Shown: piece by piece, positions 35,201 through 47,638 of the stretch
Position numbering within the stretch: position 1 is the stretch's first letter
Layout: each line of letters begins with the position of its first letter
Origin: Trichuris trichiura
Taxonomy: Eukaryota; Nematoda; Enoplea; Trichinellida; Trichuridae
Direction: 5' to 3'
DNA length: 64,000 bases
Assembly (NCBI GenBank): GCA_037903355.1
Contig: JBAJFE010000014.1
Coordinates: forward strand, 4,774,001-4,838,000
The notes under the pieces: generated by a model
Database searches by the model: none
Told to the model about the DNA's origin: nothing
The model's input: only the letters and a program-made list of their open reading frames with translations
Program-made: the position numbers and the translations under genes

Positions 35201-38200
35201 TGTGGAATGACGTATCGAAACAGTGCATGCATCTTGTTTGGCTGAAACTTTATCCCAGATTTGATCTGTGATTTTAAGTGTGCGTTCAACTGACAAACAG
35301 TCTAGGCTTTGAAGAAAAGGAATATCAAGACGTCAGAGACACTTGGGCTGCAAGGGAAGCAGAAAGAAGAGAAGAAGTAGATGATGATAGAAAGCAGGAA
35401 GTTCCACCGCGGCAACTGACCACTGCTGAACTATCAGATAACCTAGAAACTACTGAGCAGCGATTACGCCATCTCGAAGAATATGGTCGTAATGCGGTAC
35501 AAATCAGAATAGCGAAAAAAATATCTGAACTAGCTTATATATAGGCAAGTGCTTTATGAATGAAGAACATGCGCGGAACAAAAGATGCTCAAATTCTACT
35601 TTACTGTGATGAAAAAACATGGTAAGACGAGGCGTTACCTTTTATGTCTAATGGGACTTCAGTTTGCATGTAACTAACCATAGGGAAATAAAAAGTGAGC
35701 CCAATGATGTTTCATTCTTTTCCAGGTACAAGGTAACAGGATTTACAACTGAGAGAACCTCTCTTCATAAGCTAAAAACGCAAGCATGTCGCTCCTGGCA
35801 GTCAATTTGAACTTTCTTCGCTGTAATGAGTTCTATTATAAAAGTTGCCCCGTTCATATAACATCGCTGTAAACGGAAAGAACATTCTATTGAAATCTGG
35901 TGTAACAGGATTCATTCCTCCGCATGTCTAGCAGTTGGATAAATAACATAGACACAGCACACTTCCTTTTCCAGCGCAGCTTATTTACGACTTTTTTCTG
36001 TTGTTGTTGTTGTTGTTTAAAAGTAAACATTCTTTCTGACACTGACCTGAATCGTGATTTTCCAGTTCTTTGTCTCCTAAAACGCAACTTCATATCACGC
36101 GAGATTCTTTAGGAATTTCCAGCAATCAAACCGTCGTCAAAGAACTACTTTTATATTACAATAAAACCCTTGAAGTTGACCACTCCTATATGGTGATCAC
36201 CTCCCTAAGTTGACCGAATTTCGGCCAGTTGATTTGTCGGCACGTTAGCCGAGCCATTTATACCAACTTCCTATATGTTGACCAGTTTTCCCCAGTCCGT
36301 TAGGTGGTCAACTTACGGGGGTTTTACTGTATATTACACATTAATACGTAAGCCATAAACTAAGACGCCATCTACGAAGCCTTACATGTTGGGCATTAAT
36401 ACCTAAGGCTTCGTAGACGGCGTCTTAGTTTTCATTTCTTTTTAGGGAAGTAACTCGTCCGTCGAATGTCCAGAGTTTAATAAAGTAGTTAGCGCTGAGA
36501 ACAAACTGCATCAGAAAAGCCAGCAGACTTATAAAAATTCAAACACCCCAACAGTGGTTTACCTCGTTACAAGGTAGAGAACAAATATGAAAACACGAGC
36601 ATGTCTAAACGTTTACTTGCAGTGCTGATGATGGGACAGAATTCGTCCTGGAAGCTTCGCCTCACTAATAAAACATAACTTCCGTACAAAGCTATGAAGC
36701 AAGAGTGTGAATATATTCGCAAATCCATCATAACCACAATTAGGCTTACTGAAGTACTCAATCACTTTTGCTCCATACAAATTTAACGATTAACACGATC
36801 GAAAGCAGGATTGTTTCAACATGGATAATCAGATGAAGCCTTGCCAATTAAGCAGTTATGTGAGGTAAAGTTCTCATAGAACTAACGATCTTTCTCTGTT
36901 TTGGAATTTTATAATTATTTTAAAAATAAAGCATTCTTCCTGCATTTACTGTGAATATAGTGATTTGAAGGACGATCGACCATTTATTTCACAATCATTA
37001 ATACTTAAGCTCTTCCAACTATTTACCATCTGAACGGATGAAACGGTCTAAATTATATTCAACCTTCCCCTTCTTCGTATCCCACTGAACGCTGTTAATA
37101 ACAACATCAGCAGCGTTTATAGCGTCAACAGTTACGGAAAAACGTGTGCCATCTCCAAATCATGACTAGCGTTGCCGGGATAATGCATTGAAGAATTTGC
37201 CTCAACGATAACTAAAACATCTTAACTGCATTATTTCTATGAAAATCAAATGCCAGCTTTATTTTCAAAGCCACGCCTTTGTCGTAACGAATTGCAATGA
37301 GACTGCCGAAAATTAAAATCAGCAGGATTCTTTTTTCATCAGTTAAAATCCCGTATACGCTGCACAAAAGCCTCATTTGATGGTCAATATTTAAGTCAGT
37401 ATCAAACTGCAACGCGAACAGCCTCAGAACTATGCCCTAAATGTTCGATAGCAGAGAGCAAAACATGCCTGCCTTCTATCATTGATTAATTTCTGAAGTC
37501 TGTCAGTGGTGGCAAACGATCTCAGATGATTAGCTCAGCTGGTCAAATAATTAGATGCCATCATGCATCGATCAAATAAAGCAAACGATTATGAGATAAT
37601 GCACGAACAAATACTGGGACTAGCGCGAAGATTCGTAATGAAAACAGCAACGTCGTAAAACTAAATGAGGCGCTTTAGCGGGAAGATTAAAATATAAGCG
37701 TATCTTGCACGCTGATCAATAAGACTGAGTCAGCCGTCATACACCCACGTGCGCACGCACTTCAGCATTGTTATTTGAGCATTTATTAAAACTAACTTAG
37801 CAATAAGAGTGAATGAATACAAGATGAATTTTCTATTGAGAGCTTTGTCAAGTCTGGGGTAATAAATAAATCAATGCCTTTAGCACGTTGTCATTTTAAG
37901 GAAATATGGGTTAGGAACTTATACGATAACTGTCAAAACCTAGACAATTGAACTTCTCATTTGGTCGGTATATTCGTTGGTTTGAACTAACTTGTGATCT
38001 GCTTGAAAATAAGTAAGAAAGAAGTTTTTTGACAGTTCAGAATGCCAGAATCAACGTACAATGACTTCTATTCGCAATAAATTTCCGGTGGCTGAACTGC
38101 AGCTATTCTCGGTTTGAGCAAAATGCTTTGCTGGTCAACGAAACTATCAACTGTACTATTCTGAGAATGCTACAATGGCAGGAAGCTTTTCTTAGAGAAG

Positions 38201-41200
38201 CTAAACAATCGAAACGATTATTGAAAAATTAATCAGTTAAAGGAGCTAACAGATGTTTGCGTAACTTTACTTTTCAATAAATTTGAACAGCATACAGCCT
38301 AAAAAACGCCAGATAATAAAATCGAAATAAAGAAAGTAATATAATATAGCAAACAACAAAACTGAGTAGGTTGACAACTGTACTTTCAATAGACAAGTTA
38401 GACGATCTAAAGCCCACTCAGCAATGAATGAACTCGTCCACGCCTATTGTAATAGTAACTATTCTTGTATTCGTTTAACTATTCCTCTTGTGCAAAGTAC
38501 TCACACAAAATGAACAGATCCGGGAATTGAGCTGATAATTCTAATCGTCTGTTTATTCAAATTAAACGAGCAATAGAATCTGAATTATTCATGAACGTAA
38601 CTAAATCGAACAGTATCCCTTTCTCTAAGCGAACTGCCATGAAACGCTCAGTCTTCTTGAAAACGTTGAGACAAAATCTGCGTATGAACATTTAAAAATG
38701 AAAAGAATTATCGCCCAATGAATGCCAGACCCATCTACTTATCAATGCGCGCTACAATTTTGTTCTTCTGAGGTACTGTGACGAGCTGTTTAGTTTCGAC
38801 GACTTTGCAAATCTGATACCTCAATATGATATCCAAACCTCTTATTATTACGTGGACCGCAAGCTGACTTCAGCTTTCGTGCTATTTGTTTAGAAATGTA
38901 TTACAACGGTACAGTATTTAATACTGTTTTTTTTCTAGTTTTGTCATTTTGCTCCCAATTCCAACACATGCATTCTTCGTAAGTGTACGCATTAGTGCAC
39001 GTTTGACTATGCATCTTCTCCAGGAATGAACAGCACGCTACATCCAGTGCCCCAAATACCTTAAGATACGAAAATTAAGCACGGGGCATACCAGAACCTC
39101 AGACGCCACTGCTGTGTCATTTTGGAACTTCCAAGTTCTTATAAAACGAGTTACTCCAGTAGTATAAAACGTAGAACAATTACAACATGCGCTTACGCAA
39201 CTTAACGAAGGATAAACGAATTACTGAACGGCAAAATAAATATTCGTAGAAGGACCAAAAGTTATCATAGGAAAGCCGTCGCCCCATTTCACGAGATACA
39301 GCCTAAAAAACGTTCTGAAACGAGTTAGTTTGGCTTTAGCGTCGACATGGAAGATTCCTTCTCATTATTCTAGAAATGTAATATTAATAAAGAAACAATC
39401 TGTGAGACTAAGAAATAAACTTTCTCAAAGGTATCCGTCCATTAGTTCCGCTTAACGCGGCTACATTGTTGACGGGCAAGTCTCAACTTATGATGACATC
39501 TCCAACCGTAAAAATTCTTTTTTAAAACTATATAAACATGAGATTATTGTCTCTTTTGTGGTACACTTATGTGATCGAAAAAATTTGCACAAGACCACAG
39601 GCAGTCTGAAAAAAAAACTTAATATATTAATAAATTCCTATTGCGACACCATGCAATACTATTTAGTCAAAGCAAGGTAAACTCAATCAAGTCTCTCTGA
39701 TTTGCATAAATTAGCCTAGCTCGCACACTGCTTATGCAATTAGTTTGTCGTTTAGTTTATTTAAACTGATTCACTCTTACACCCGCTCTGCATCCATGGA
39801 AAAGGCATTTAACTTTAAGAAAAGCATTTTTGGGTCTTTTGGCTTTAACGGAACAGGGTTATTTTTCCGCCTGATTAGGCATTAACGCGGTTACGCAATA
39901 GTTGTCGAGGGGGTCGACGACCTGCCCGTAAATCCTGCCACCGCGGGCAGTAGTTCTCTTGCTCGCCTAAGCCTAAACTGAAACACAGAGAAGCGGTCCG
40001 TTCTTGAGGTCGAGAAATGGAACCGACAGGCATCGTAGAATGGAAAGATCGTGACACCTGCGAGGTAGGATACCACTGACCGCAAGTTAGTCCTGCGAGC
40101 GAAACGCCCCTGAGAGCATACTTTTCTTACCAGCAAAACATTTCAACCGTGCGGTATAAGGCCCTAGCGCGTCAGTTTTTCTCGTTCGAAATGAGTTTGT
40201 GGTGGTATTTCTTTAACGTGAGAAACGAAGAGACTGCGGCTTTTTTCCTGCGTGAAAAGGAATTCCGAACGACATTGCCACGCTGCATCTATCCATATGA
40301 CCCTCTTACGTATTTCAATAAACATGCATTCCCCATTTCCTACTTGCTGCGCACAACACTGTGCTCCAGCAAGAACTACATGCAATCACTGACCGATGTA
40401 AGTTGGATTCTCCGTAGTGCTGCCCAGTGGCAGCAGTCACACCGAATTCGACACTTCGACCATTCCGTACTATCTGACGACTGCATCCGCCTAAAACCAA
40501 AGCTGTCCCCCTAACATTAACTTGCCAATTCACCAACTTCGCACTAAGACCTCCATCACTCCCCTCTCTGAACATTGGCACAGTGACACTAGCGGGTACC
40601 GGGCAGACAGACACCCCTACCTAGCTTACAGTCAATCTACCAAGCGGATAACAAAGCGAAAAAGTTAATCTGTCGGCTGCATTTTCGACGCTTGAACCGA
40701 CGACTGCAAGACAATCCTACTTAGGCCATTGTCAAGCTGTCAACCCGAATAACAAAGCGCAAAGGTCCATATTTTTTAACTCAAACTATGTAGTCTTGCA
40801 GGCTATGGATCTTGACATTTTCTTTAACTTAGACTGAAGCATCAGGCCACCTTAAGAAAGTCGCGGGCAAAATAATGGGTCTAGTCTTCCTCTGAGGATC
40901 AAAGGCAGCAAAGACGTTCAGAAAAGCACGTTTAGTACCATTAAAGTTGTATTTTGGTACGGCAAATACGGTAAAGTGCTAAAGCGCGTATATCCTTGCG
41001 CAATGGTTCATGACTGGCAATTTTCAGAGGGAATTAAGCGACAACAGAGCTATCAATAGTGAGAATAGGAAAAGTTATTGACGCGTCACATTCGTGCCCA
41101 TTCTGAGGAAAGAAAATCTGGTACGTAGTTGAGCACATGAATGAAATGATTCCATTGTTCAAGCGTTCGGAGTACCGACTGTGTGAAAGGAAACCAGTTC

Positions 41201-43729
41201 GAATTAACAAGTTGTGGCAACAGGAACTTAGTAAGTTACAGCACGAACGGTGCTTAGTCATAAAATTATTGAAAGATGAGCTAACATTTCCAACTGCGAA
41301 AACGTGACAATCAATTTGGATTCATGAGCCAAAATCGTCTTTTCTGTCGATATGAAAGTGTTAAAGCGCATATTTGAAGGACAATTAATTCAATAAAACA
41401 CTATGACTGACTTATAGCTAAGTGAAATGATCAATGATACGTGAACTTGAACTATTTGGGAAGTTGGTTATTAGAAGTACTTTGAAAAAGACATCTTAAG
41501 GGAAATCACAGAAATATTTCAGCGAAAAATTCTGAAGCGTAATGGTAAACGGCAGTTGAAGACTTTAAAATATTTTTACTATACACTTACGTGCGCTGAC
41601 AAGCAGGCATCGCGCATTATCTGAAATGACTACCTGCATCAGAACAATTTAAAATTGAACACAGTACTTTAACTTCTATGAACAAAAAGGACCAGAAGCC
41701 CTTCAATCGCCTTGACTAAAGACTCCATTTAGATGATGACGTTGCCTGCTCAAATAAGTTTGGCGACGAGCAATTCGAGCAGTTAATAAATGTTTTCTCA
41801 AACCCGCGAAAGCTGAAGAACCCCATTGGACTTCAGTAGCCATTAACATCAATCTCAATGGGCAATTAGAAACCAACGTCAGTTAAAAACCACGGTGCGT
41901 TCCATTCAAAAGTAGAAACGAGACAACATGACAGCACTGGAACCCTTGTTTGCTCATCATTACGTAGAATAAATGTATCCACTCCTCAAAAGCAGTAATT
42001 ATTTGATTCCGTGAGTTGTGTTTAATACTTTCGGTCAGTCCTGCGAACAACAACCTGAGCAGCTGTGAACAAACAGTTGGTGAAAGAAGGACTTCTTACT
42101 AAGCATTAGAAATAAATAACTTTTTGGACTTGCTTTATCCCACCGACAATTATGAATGAGTGCACGCGCTGCTCTAAACTCTCCAAACTTGCCCCCAGTA
42201 TATTTTCTGTATCAGCCACTGTAAACGGTGCAAAGATAACGAGCAACTCAATAAATGAAAGTGTTAAATGTTATTTTTAGGTCTATGCATAAATTCCTAA
42301 GGTTATAGCTGTGCTTCAAGAATCACGAATACTACGCAAGTGTTTATCTTCTAGCAACGCAGGCATGCTTCGTGTGCAAGGAAAGTTGGTCAGCTGCGTT
42401 CATTTACTGCTTGTTTTCTACCGTTTTAGGATGTGTCCAGCAATGTTCATTTTCGCTACTATGCGGTTTTGGTCTTTAACCAAAGAAAGATAGCAGCAAA
42501 GACCACAAGCTTTGTACGAAACTTATAGTGATCAAAATAATACTGAAATCTTAAAATGCCAATTTCTTGTAACTGGACAGCTATTGTAACTTTAAGTTCT
42601 TCTGCTTAAAGGCTTCATAGAAATCAATAAGCAAATAAAGTCATAGAAAAAATAAAGACCGTAGGAAAACGTTAAAAAGCGAAGGAACGACTTGCCTTTC
42701 ATTCTTAGGCATGTTACCAGTATAGAACGCGCTGACGTCCAGTATTCGCTGTCTAAGTCCAATGCTGGACACAACAGACCATGAGCCGTCAGGGATTTTT
42801 TCAACAGAGTGGAAACTCAAATTCGGGCTGGCCTGGCACCTTTAAAATGTAAATTGAGTCACCCTGAATCTGTTAACGTGTTAACAAAAAAGCATACCTG
42901 AGCTTAAACGATTGTATAAAACGGTTCAATTCTTCGGGTCGATGTTGAAATTTAATAGCAATAGTGAAAATCGTACCAGGATAAAACTTTAAGTTCGGTA
43001 CTAACATGCTCAACGTACCATCTATGGGAAGAAGGGTATATTCGCTAACATGTATCATTTCAAACTCGCTGTCAGTCCAATGAACCCTTTTTAATGAATC
43101 GCTGCCAGCAGCAATCCGAAACTGAACTCGTGCCTCAGTAAGCTTTGAGCAATTATTAGTGGTATATGAGGTTGCTCTGACAGAAAAACCGACCTTCACA
43201 TTTCTTTTCGGCTTCTTTGAACCGCTTGGTGTAACGGTGCTTTGTAAATCATCTTTCGACCACCAAGACAGTGGCACTAACATATCAACAGTACATATAT
43301 TCAGGTCGCTTCCAGGTGAGCATCGTTGGGCTATATACTGATCTCTAAACAGTAGAAACACCGTAACGCACAAAACGGATCTCGTTTCCTCTCTGTGGTA
43401 AACGGATTGCAAATCGGTCGCCTGATGAACAATAAGACGAATGCTTGGTTGCTCCCTCCCGACTGTATGAGAAAGAGGCCGTACAGTAACAACTGGTAGC
43501 GGTACATTTGAAAGAGCATCAATGCTTTCTTCTACATTTAAGCCTGCATCTGACATAACCACACGTGCATCAGAAAAGTCATCTTCTGCAACCCATATGT
43601 TCTCATGAACAATTTCTTCGTCAGGGTCAGTGAATGGATTCATTATATGCCTGACGTCTACCGACTTTGGGGAGATTGTTTTCAATACGAAAACTCTGTC
43701 TTGCTTAGAGAAATTTATGCTCATCGCGT
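29264..43729 (-). CDS. TMEM132-family single-pass membrane protein (5' part and two junctions unresolved)
   Basis: Exons found: 42898-43729, 37027-37152, 33997-34228, 33807-33947, 33551-33762, 30682-30958, 30431-30622, 29264-30376. The last six join in phase. Landmarks follow TMEM132 order: SDLNICTVDMLVPLSWW in the first exon (family: GxCxVELxLPxSWF), LINTAIMSGRQVSVAVKV, then RAFFSVWYPEMPLSL with IRGWQVPEF (family: TVWxPRLPLxI, IKGWRVPV). Next come the SQIKVFGRF segment and VLEYSDGTKTALSEL (family: VxYSDGxVTPL). The last exon has a transmembrane stretch (EIVMYCMIAVCAIVGAIFSL) and a Ser/Arg-rich cytoplasmic tail of about 190 residues with FIWVKAD. The family is linked to neuronal adhesion and actin regulation. 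The 5' exon with the signal peptide was not found. Phases between 42898 and 37152, and between 37027 and 34228, need small extra exons I could not place. Confidence 0.85.
31693..32502. mobile_element. Foldback PLE-derived insertion E with 14-bp target duplication
   Basis: AATGGTGAAACCTG (31693-31706) and AATGGTAAAACCTG (32489-32502) differ at one base. The inverted repeat spans 31706-32442, centred near 32074. The one-sided extension 32443-32488 contains GGTCCCGTACG. Each arm read outward has a short frame MKEALYIRNSTTYN...EINEIW, as in the end of a PLE ORF after its GIY-YIG domain (plus-strand arm 32092-32208). The hammerhead-like core (about 32346-32386) and the CAACGGGACAG and TCCGTACAAAAAG boxes follow. 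This arm links the tail family to a PLE coding end. Confidence 0.87.
32517..32840. mobile_element. Foldback PLE-derived insertion F with 12-bp target duplication
   Basis: ACAAATGTCAAT is repeated exactly at 32517-32528 and 32829-32840. The inverted repeat spans 32561-32829. The one-sided extension 32529-32560 contains GTACGGGAC. Arms keep AGACCCGAAAGCTCCGGAGAG and the CAACGGGACATCGAATCCGT tail, but the CTGANGA half of the core has been lost in both arms. Confidence 0.82.
34515..34760 (+). repeat. Possible hAT-type transposon fragment
   Basis: CAGTGTTTCCCAAGTGGG, followed by GGGCGATTCGATC and GGCGATAGAAG, resembles the left end of hAT family elements. No partner end or 8-bp duplication was identified. 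It lies in the TMEM132 intron between 34229 and 37026. Confidence 0.3.
35278..35544 (+). pseudogene. Possible transposase C-terminal fragment
   Basis: An 88-codon open frame with a charged, helical composition: EAERREEVDDD, then LTTAELSDNLETTEQRLRHLEE, then IRIAKKISEL. The LTTAEL...LEE layout recalls the C-terminal helices of pogo/jerky-type transposases of nematodes. No catalytic part is nearby. It lies antisense in a TMEM132 intron. Function unknown; a transposon remnant is the likely reading. Confidence 0.3.
36157..36332. mobile_element. Short MITE with GTTGACCAC termini
   Basis: The left end ACAATAAAACCCTTGAAGTTGACCAC mirrors the right end GTGGTCAACTTACGGGGGTTTTACTGT. It is about 176 bp with internal AAGTTGACC and TATATGGTGA repeats and no coding capacity. 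AT-rich flanks with TA fit a TA-target family of the Tc1/pogo group. Confidence 0.7.
36353..36435. repeat. Inverted repeat (short foldback)
   Basis: AAACTAAGACGCCATCTACG (from about 36357) pairs with CGTAGACGGCGTCTTAGTTT (to about 36431) around a 20-nt loop, with one mismatch. It directly follows the MITE at 36157-36332. Confidence 0.75.
37153..42897. other. Large TMEM132 intron, contents not recognised
   Basis: About 5.7 kb between two TMEM132 exons. It must hide at least one tiny exon, since the flanking phases do not match (phase 2 donor, phase 1 acceptor). A less AT-rich stretch at about 39890-40640 has short frames on both strands and no recognised domain. The motif CGCCTAAGCCTAAACTGAAACA at about 39964 recurs in similar form near 51746. 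Confidence 0.45.
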
Positions 43730-45715
43730 CTATAAAGAAGCGGTTGTAATTTCACACAAAATATTGAATCCTTAAGAATATACCAATCAATATTCGGGGT
43801 ATCGAGCTAAATCCAACGATTAGGAGAAGAAAAAGTTTAGAACTCATCGCTAATGCGGACCGCCGATGCGGGGCTTTCTAAAATTTCACACGACGAATAG
43901 CCTTTTCTTTAACGGTGCATCGAACATCAGCCATCCTTCCCAGGATGTGAACAATTCTTGACAAGCACCAGAAGCCAGCCAGCGCCCGCCAAAATGGATG
44001 CTAAATCAATAGCATACGATCCAAGATTTAGAGGAAGAGTTTACAACTTGTAAACAGCATACGACTGAAAACGAAACAAGTCAACCAGTATTTTAATGAG
44101 GGCGCACTGTCATGAGCCCATTATAAAAAGGTCGTTGTGATTCAGAGAAGGTCTTCCTGCTGCTTTTCATTTGCACCTGAAAATCGAGAGGCCAATGTAA
44201 ATCAAACGTTCGATTTTTGTCTGCATTGCCATTCGCGCCGGCTTCAATGATCTTCTCGCTTATGATAGATTCTTCAGGTTAGCTCCGAGAAAGTGAGTTA
44301 ACTGCCTCTTTGGTTTCCTCGACTAGCTATAGGCACGAAGCGGCACGAGTGACTGCTCATCAGCATACTTTTGGATTCACTCAGTTAGCCGTTGTAGCAT
44401 ATGTTCCACACGGGTTAGCCCAGTTGTTTGGCCATAGGTCTATTGTCAGCTTTACACGAATGGGCAGTCGAAAGTTGCAAACAATGCCAGGCCGGTTTTT
44501 AAATGGTAGGGTAAGAATCGATTCGTCCAGCAATGTCAAGCTGCCTTCATAAGCCACTTGACTAATGGCAGTCTAAAACCGAAGCAGAAAAATAATCGAG
44601 CGCATTGAAAAGGCTAATAATCAGAGCCGGTACGCGGCCAGCTGGAAAAGTTGACAAACAGATTACACTATAACGACAATGAAAGCAGACGTCCTGAAAT
44701 CAACAGTAGTTCACTAATTAATGTTACTTTTGTTGAGCAACTTCATATGACCGAAATGCTTTCATTCTATTTGCCTACTTAATGACCATGGACGTAAGCA
44801 CTTACGATGAGAAACAATTGACGATTAGAGACAAGCAATGGCCATCAGAAGAAACTTGTAACCATTCTAAAACGGCTAAACAATAAAGGCAAAACAATGT
44901 TGAAATCTTCGTGTCTTTTAAGGTAAAAGCTTGAAAATTGCTTAACGAAGATTTTGTCGCACCTTTGTTGCCCACTTCCATGCAAATAATTCACAGAACA
45001 GACGTGTAAATACAACGTTGCTAATAATAAATGACAAAGCTGAAATAGAAAGGCAAATGAACTTCCATAATCATTAAAAAGTGTTATTAGATTATTCTGC
45101 CGACTTGTATTACCTCCAAGTTCACACGCTGGAAAAGCCATAAAACAGTAACTGCGGAAGCTTTAAAAGTATGGCTGTCTAAGGAAGATTAAATACTGAA
45201 CTCTTCTCTTCTTACGCAACAGCAATATACGCGCGCATAACTAAACAGAATAAATGTTTGAAGCACTCCAACTCGAAAAAACGTAAGGTAGAGCTATGTA
45301 CCGGAAAAATATATTAGAGAATGGGAAGTTGCAATAGCAAGCGTAGCTGGAAAAGGGAGTTTCGATTTTTCTAAGAAACAATTCAAATGAAATTTACCAA
45401 ACAGCTCTCTTTCAAAGCTTCGACGATATCACTGCAGTAACTTTTGACTACACATAGTGTCAGAAGACGTAAAGCACACGCACAATGAAAATCATTCGCG
45501 AGTGAGAAGCAGTGCTATAAACCTTGAAGCGAACTCTGAGATGAAGTGGAGCATAACAATTCATAGATACGGTAAAAGGTAAAGCAATTCTTTTAGACGG
45601 CGCTTGAAAATCAGTTCGTTACTCAGTTCAGCACTTAGGCGTTTACGATTTCCATACGGAAAAGAAAGAGAGACGGAATAGAAGCACACCAGACGTTTTC
45701 TTAATCAAACGATAA
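43730..45715. other. Region expected to hold the TMEM132 5' exon(s)
   Basis: The first TMEM132 exon found begins mid-protein after an acceptor (TTTATAG/ACGCG), so a signal-peptide exon must lie upstream. A minus-strand open stretch of about 55 codons at about 44380-44550 has no TMEM132 motif. Nothing can be assigned. Confidence 0.4.
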
Positions 45716-46390
45716 GTTATCTACAAAGCAATGCATACAGTAAAGCTCCCTCAATCGACGTTGACCTCAGACTCGCTCCACCATCTGCCTGACTATGTGG
45801 GGCCAAGACTTGACGGTTTAAGATAGAGCTGAAAGCTGAGATCCCTGCCAAAGTTGGTCGCATGGAATAGTTTGCAACCATGAAGTCCGACCCGACGATC
45901 GGCACACACTGCGCTGATGATGGGTCTCGATTTGACACGAAAGCTTCGCACTTAACGTCTGCTTAATAAACACTATCTTAAAAACGAGTTGAAAAACCGC
46001 AAGAAAAAATTTTGTAAATGTAACTTCTTGGTACGGGACCGTATAGTTTCATGTTGAGTTTCTTTTACGGAAATTTTGTCCCGTTGATAATATTTTTTAT
46101 TATTCCGGAGCTTTTGGGTCAAACGAGACCCGTCTTCAGCGGTGTTAATATAAAGCAATGACGTAACAAAAATTCACGGTGTTCACGAAAATTCAAATAC
46201 ACCGTGAATTTTCGTTACGTCATTGCTTTATATTAACATCGCTGAAGACGGGTCTCGTTTGACCCGAAAGCTCCGGAATAATAAAAAATATTATCAACGG
46301 GACAAAATTTCCGTAAAAGAAACTCATCAAGAAAAAATTTTGCAAGAAACGTTTTAAAAACACCCGTTAAGAAGAAAGAAAAACTTAACT
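45716..46390. mobile_element. Older D-type foldback element, split by insertion G
   Basis: At 45911-46014 and again after 46342, the sequence matches the right arm of element D at 19975-20110: a degenerate core (CTGATGATGGGTC, loop, GACACGAAAG), CTTAATAAAC, then after the insertion AAACGTTTTAAAAACACCCG and TTAAGAAGAAA. The part at 45790-45900 is the reverse complement of the D centre (for example the CCAAAGTTGGTCGCATGG side). The boundaries of the outer element are approximate. Confidence 0.65.
46000..46342. mobile_element. Foldback PLE-derived insertion G with 15-bp target duplication
   Basis: CAAGAAAAAATTTTG is repeated exactly at 46000-46014 and 46328-46342. The inverted repeat spans 46056-46325. 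The one-sided extension 46015-46055 contains GGTACGGGACC. The cores use the CTGAAGA variant (about 46251) with stem II GGGTC/GACCC and a TCGTTT loop, followed by GAAAGCTCCGGAA and the CAACGGGACA and TTTCCGTAAAAG boxes. Confidence 0.86.
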
Positions 46391-46446
46391 GACCCTTGTA
46401 ATAATAGTTCCACCGATAAAAGGCGTGCCAACATTCTCTCTGTCAT

Positions 46447-46540
46447 TTACCTGCGCTGAAGACGGGGACAGGTGATCCCTGAAAGCTTCGCAATTAAACA
46501 ATTTTTGAACGGGTAGCTTTTCCGTACAATTATGTTGAGT
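46447..46540 (+). repeat. Solo PLE-family tail with variant stem II
   Basis: CTGAAGACGGGGACAGGTGATCCCTGAAAGC is a hammerhead-like core in which stem II has changed to GGGGA/TCCC, keeping pairing. It is followed by GAACGGGTAGC, TTTTCCGTACAATTATG. No inverted partner arm was seen. Confidence 0.6.
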
Positions 46541-47638
46541 TCCACCGATGATCTAATTCTATTAACGATTGATTAGTCATGATCAGCTCCCTGAAATCTT
46601 ATCTACATCATATATATGGAAGCATCGTATACGTCCTCGCATAGTTCATGCAATCATGTAGCAATAAAACCACAGCAGTATACTGTGCGAGTCCCATATC
46701 CGCGATCTTTGACTGCGGAGGCTTACTATGGATAGCAGCGACGTTCACATACACAGCTAGCTTACACATCTCTTGGTGCGTGCTTATGGAAAGTTGAACT
46801 CACAGATGAGGCATAGTTTTAAATAAACGTGCAGCTTATGCTAGTAATTATGAAAGGCCTTCTGTTTAAATAATAAAACAAAACACTCATGATAATATTT
46901 TGCAAAAAAAAGTAATGGAATAATGAGCATATGTCAACACGACATGTGAAGATTTGTAAGTTCGTAAGGAGCCAGTAGTTTCGTAAAAAACGAATCTTAA
47001 TTTGCAGGACTTATCATTACTGCTCTCAAGATTCATCATGACAAGAATTTTTGAAGGCGCGATGACAAACGTCTTGAGCTGCACAGCTAGCAACACTGAT
47101 AGCTGATGAACGTACTGAAATGTTGGTAACATCGAATTACAGTCATGAAACTGGTATCACTATTTTAAAAAGCAAGAATAACTTGAAGCTAAAACTAGCC
47201 TTACAAGGAAAGCTCAGCTGTACTAATTATTAATGGAGACAGTTTAAACACAGTAGGCTAGATTCTTCATTACATCTTCAAAGACAGTAATTATTGATTA
47301 AATAGCCTTCATCCGATAACTTCCCTCGTCAACGCTTCAGTATTTACAATTTACCTCATTTCGTTTACAGGTAATTAAGCTCTGCCCCGAATCTCAATTT
47401 TCTTATATTTTGCATTTAAAGTATACCGGCCCTGTTTATAACGCAAAGTTCTCAAGGACCGCCTCCTCGCGTTATAACAGACTGAAAATCCTCATGTCCG
47501 CTAGCAAGCCACTTAGGTTTCACAATTCTCATTTCCTGCTCACGTATTTATGACAAAAAACAAGAAGTAAATCTCTATTTAGCAAAAACATTTGTTATTG
47601 AAAAAACAACGCACGTATAACGCGCAGAAAAACGACAT
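46541..47638. other. Intergenic, downstream of the MBT-repeat gene
   Basis: No exon recognised. A minus-strand frame from an ATG at 47132 begins with a mildly hydrophobic stretch but has no support as an exon. Confidence 0.4.
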
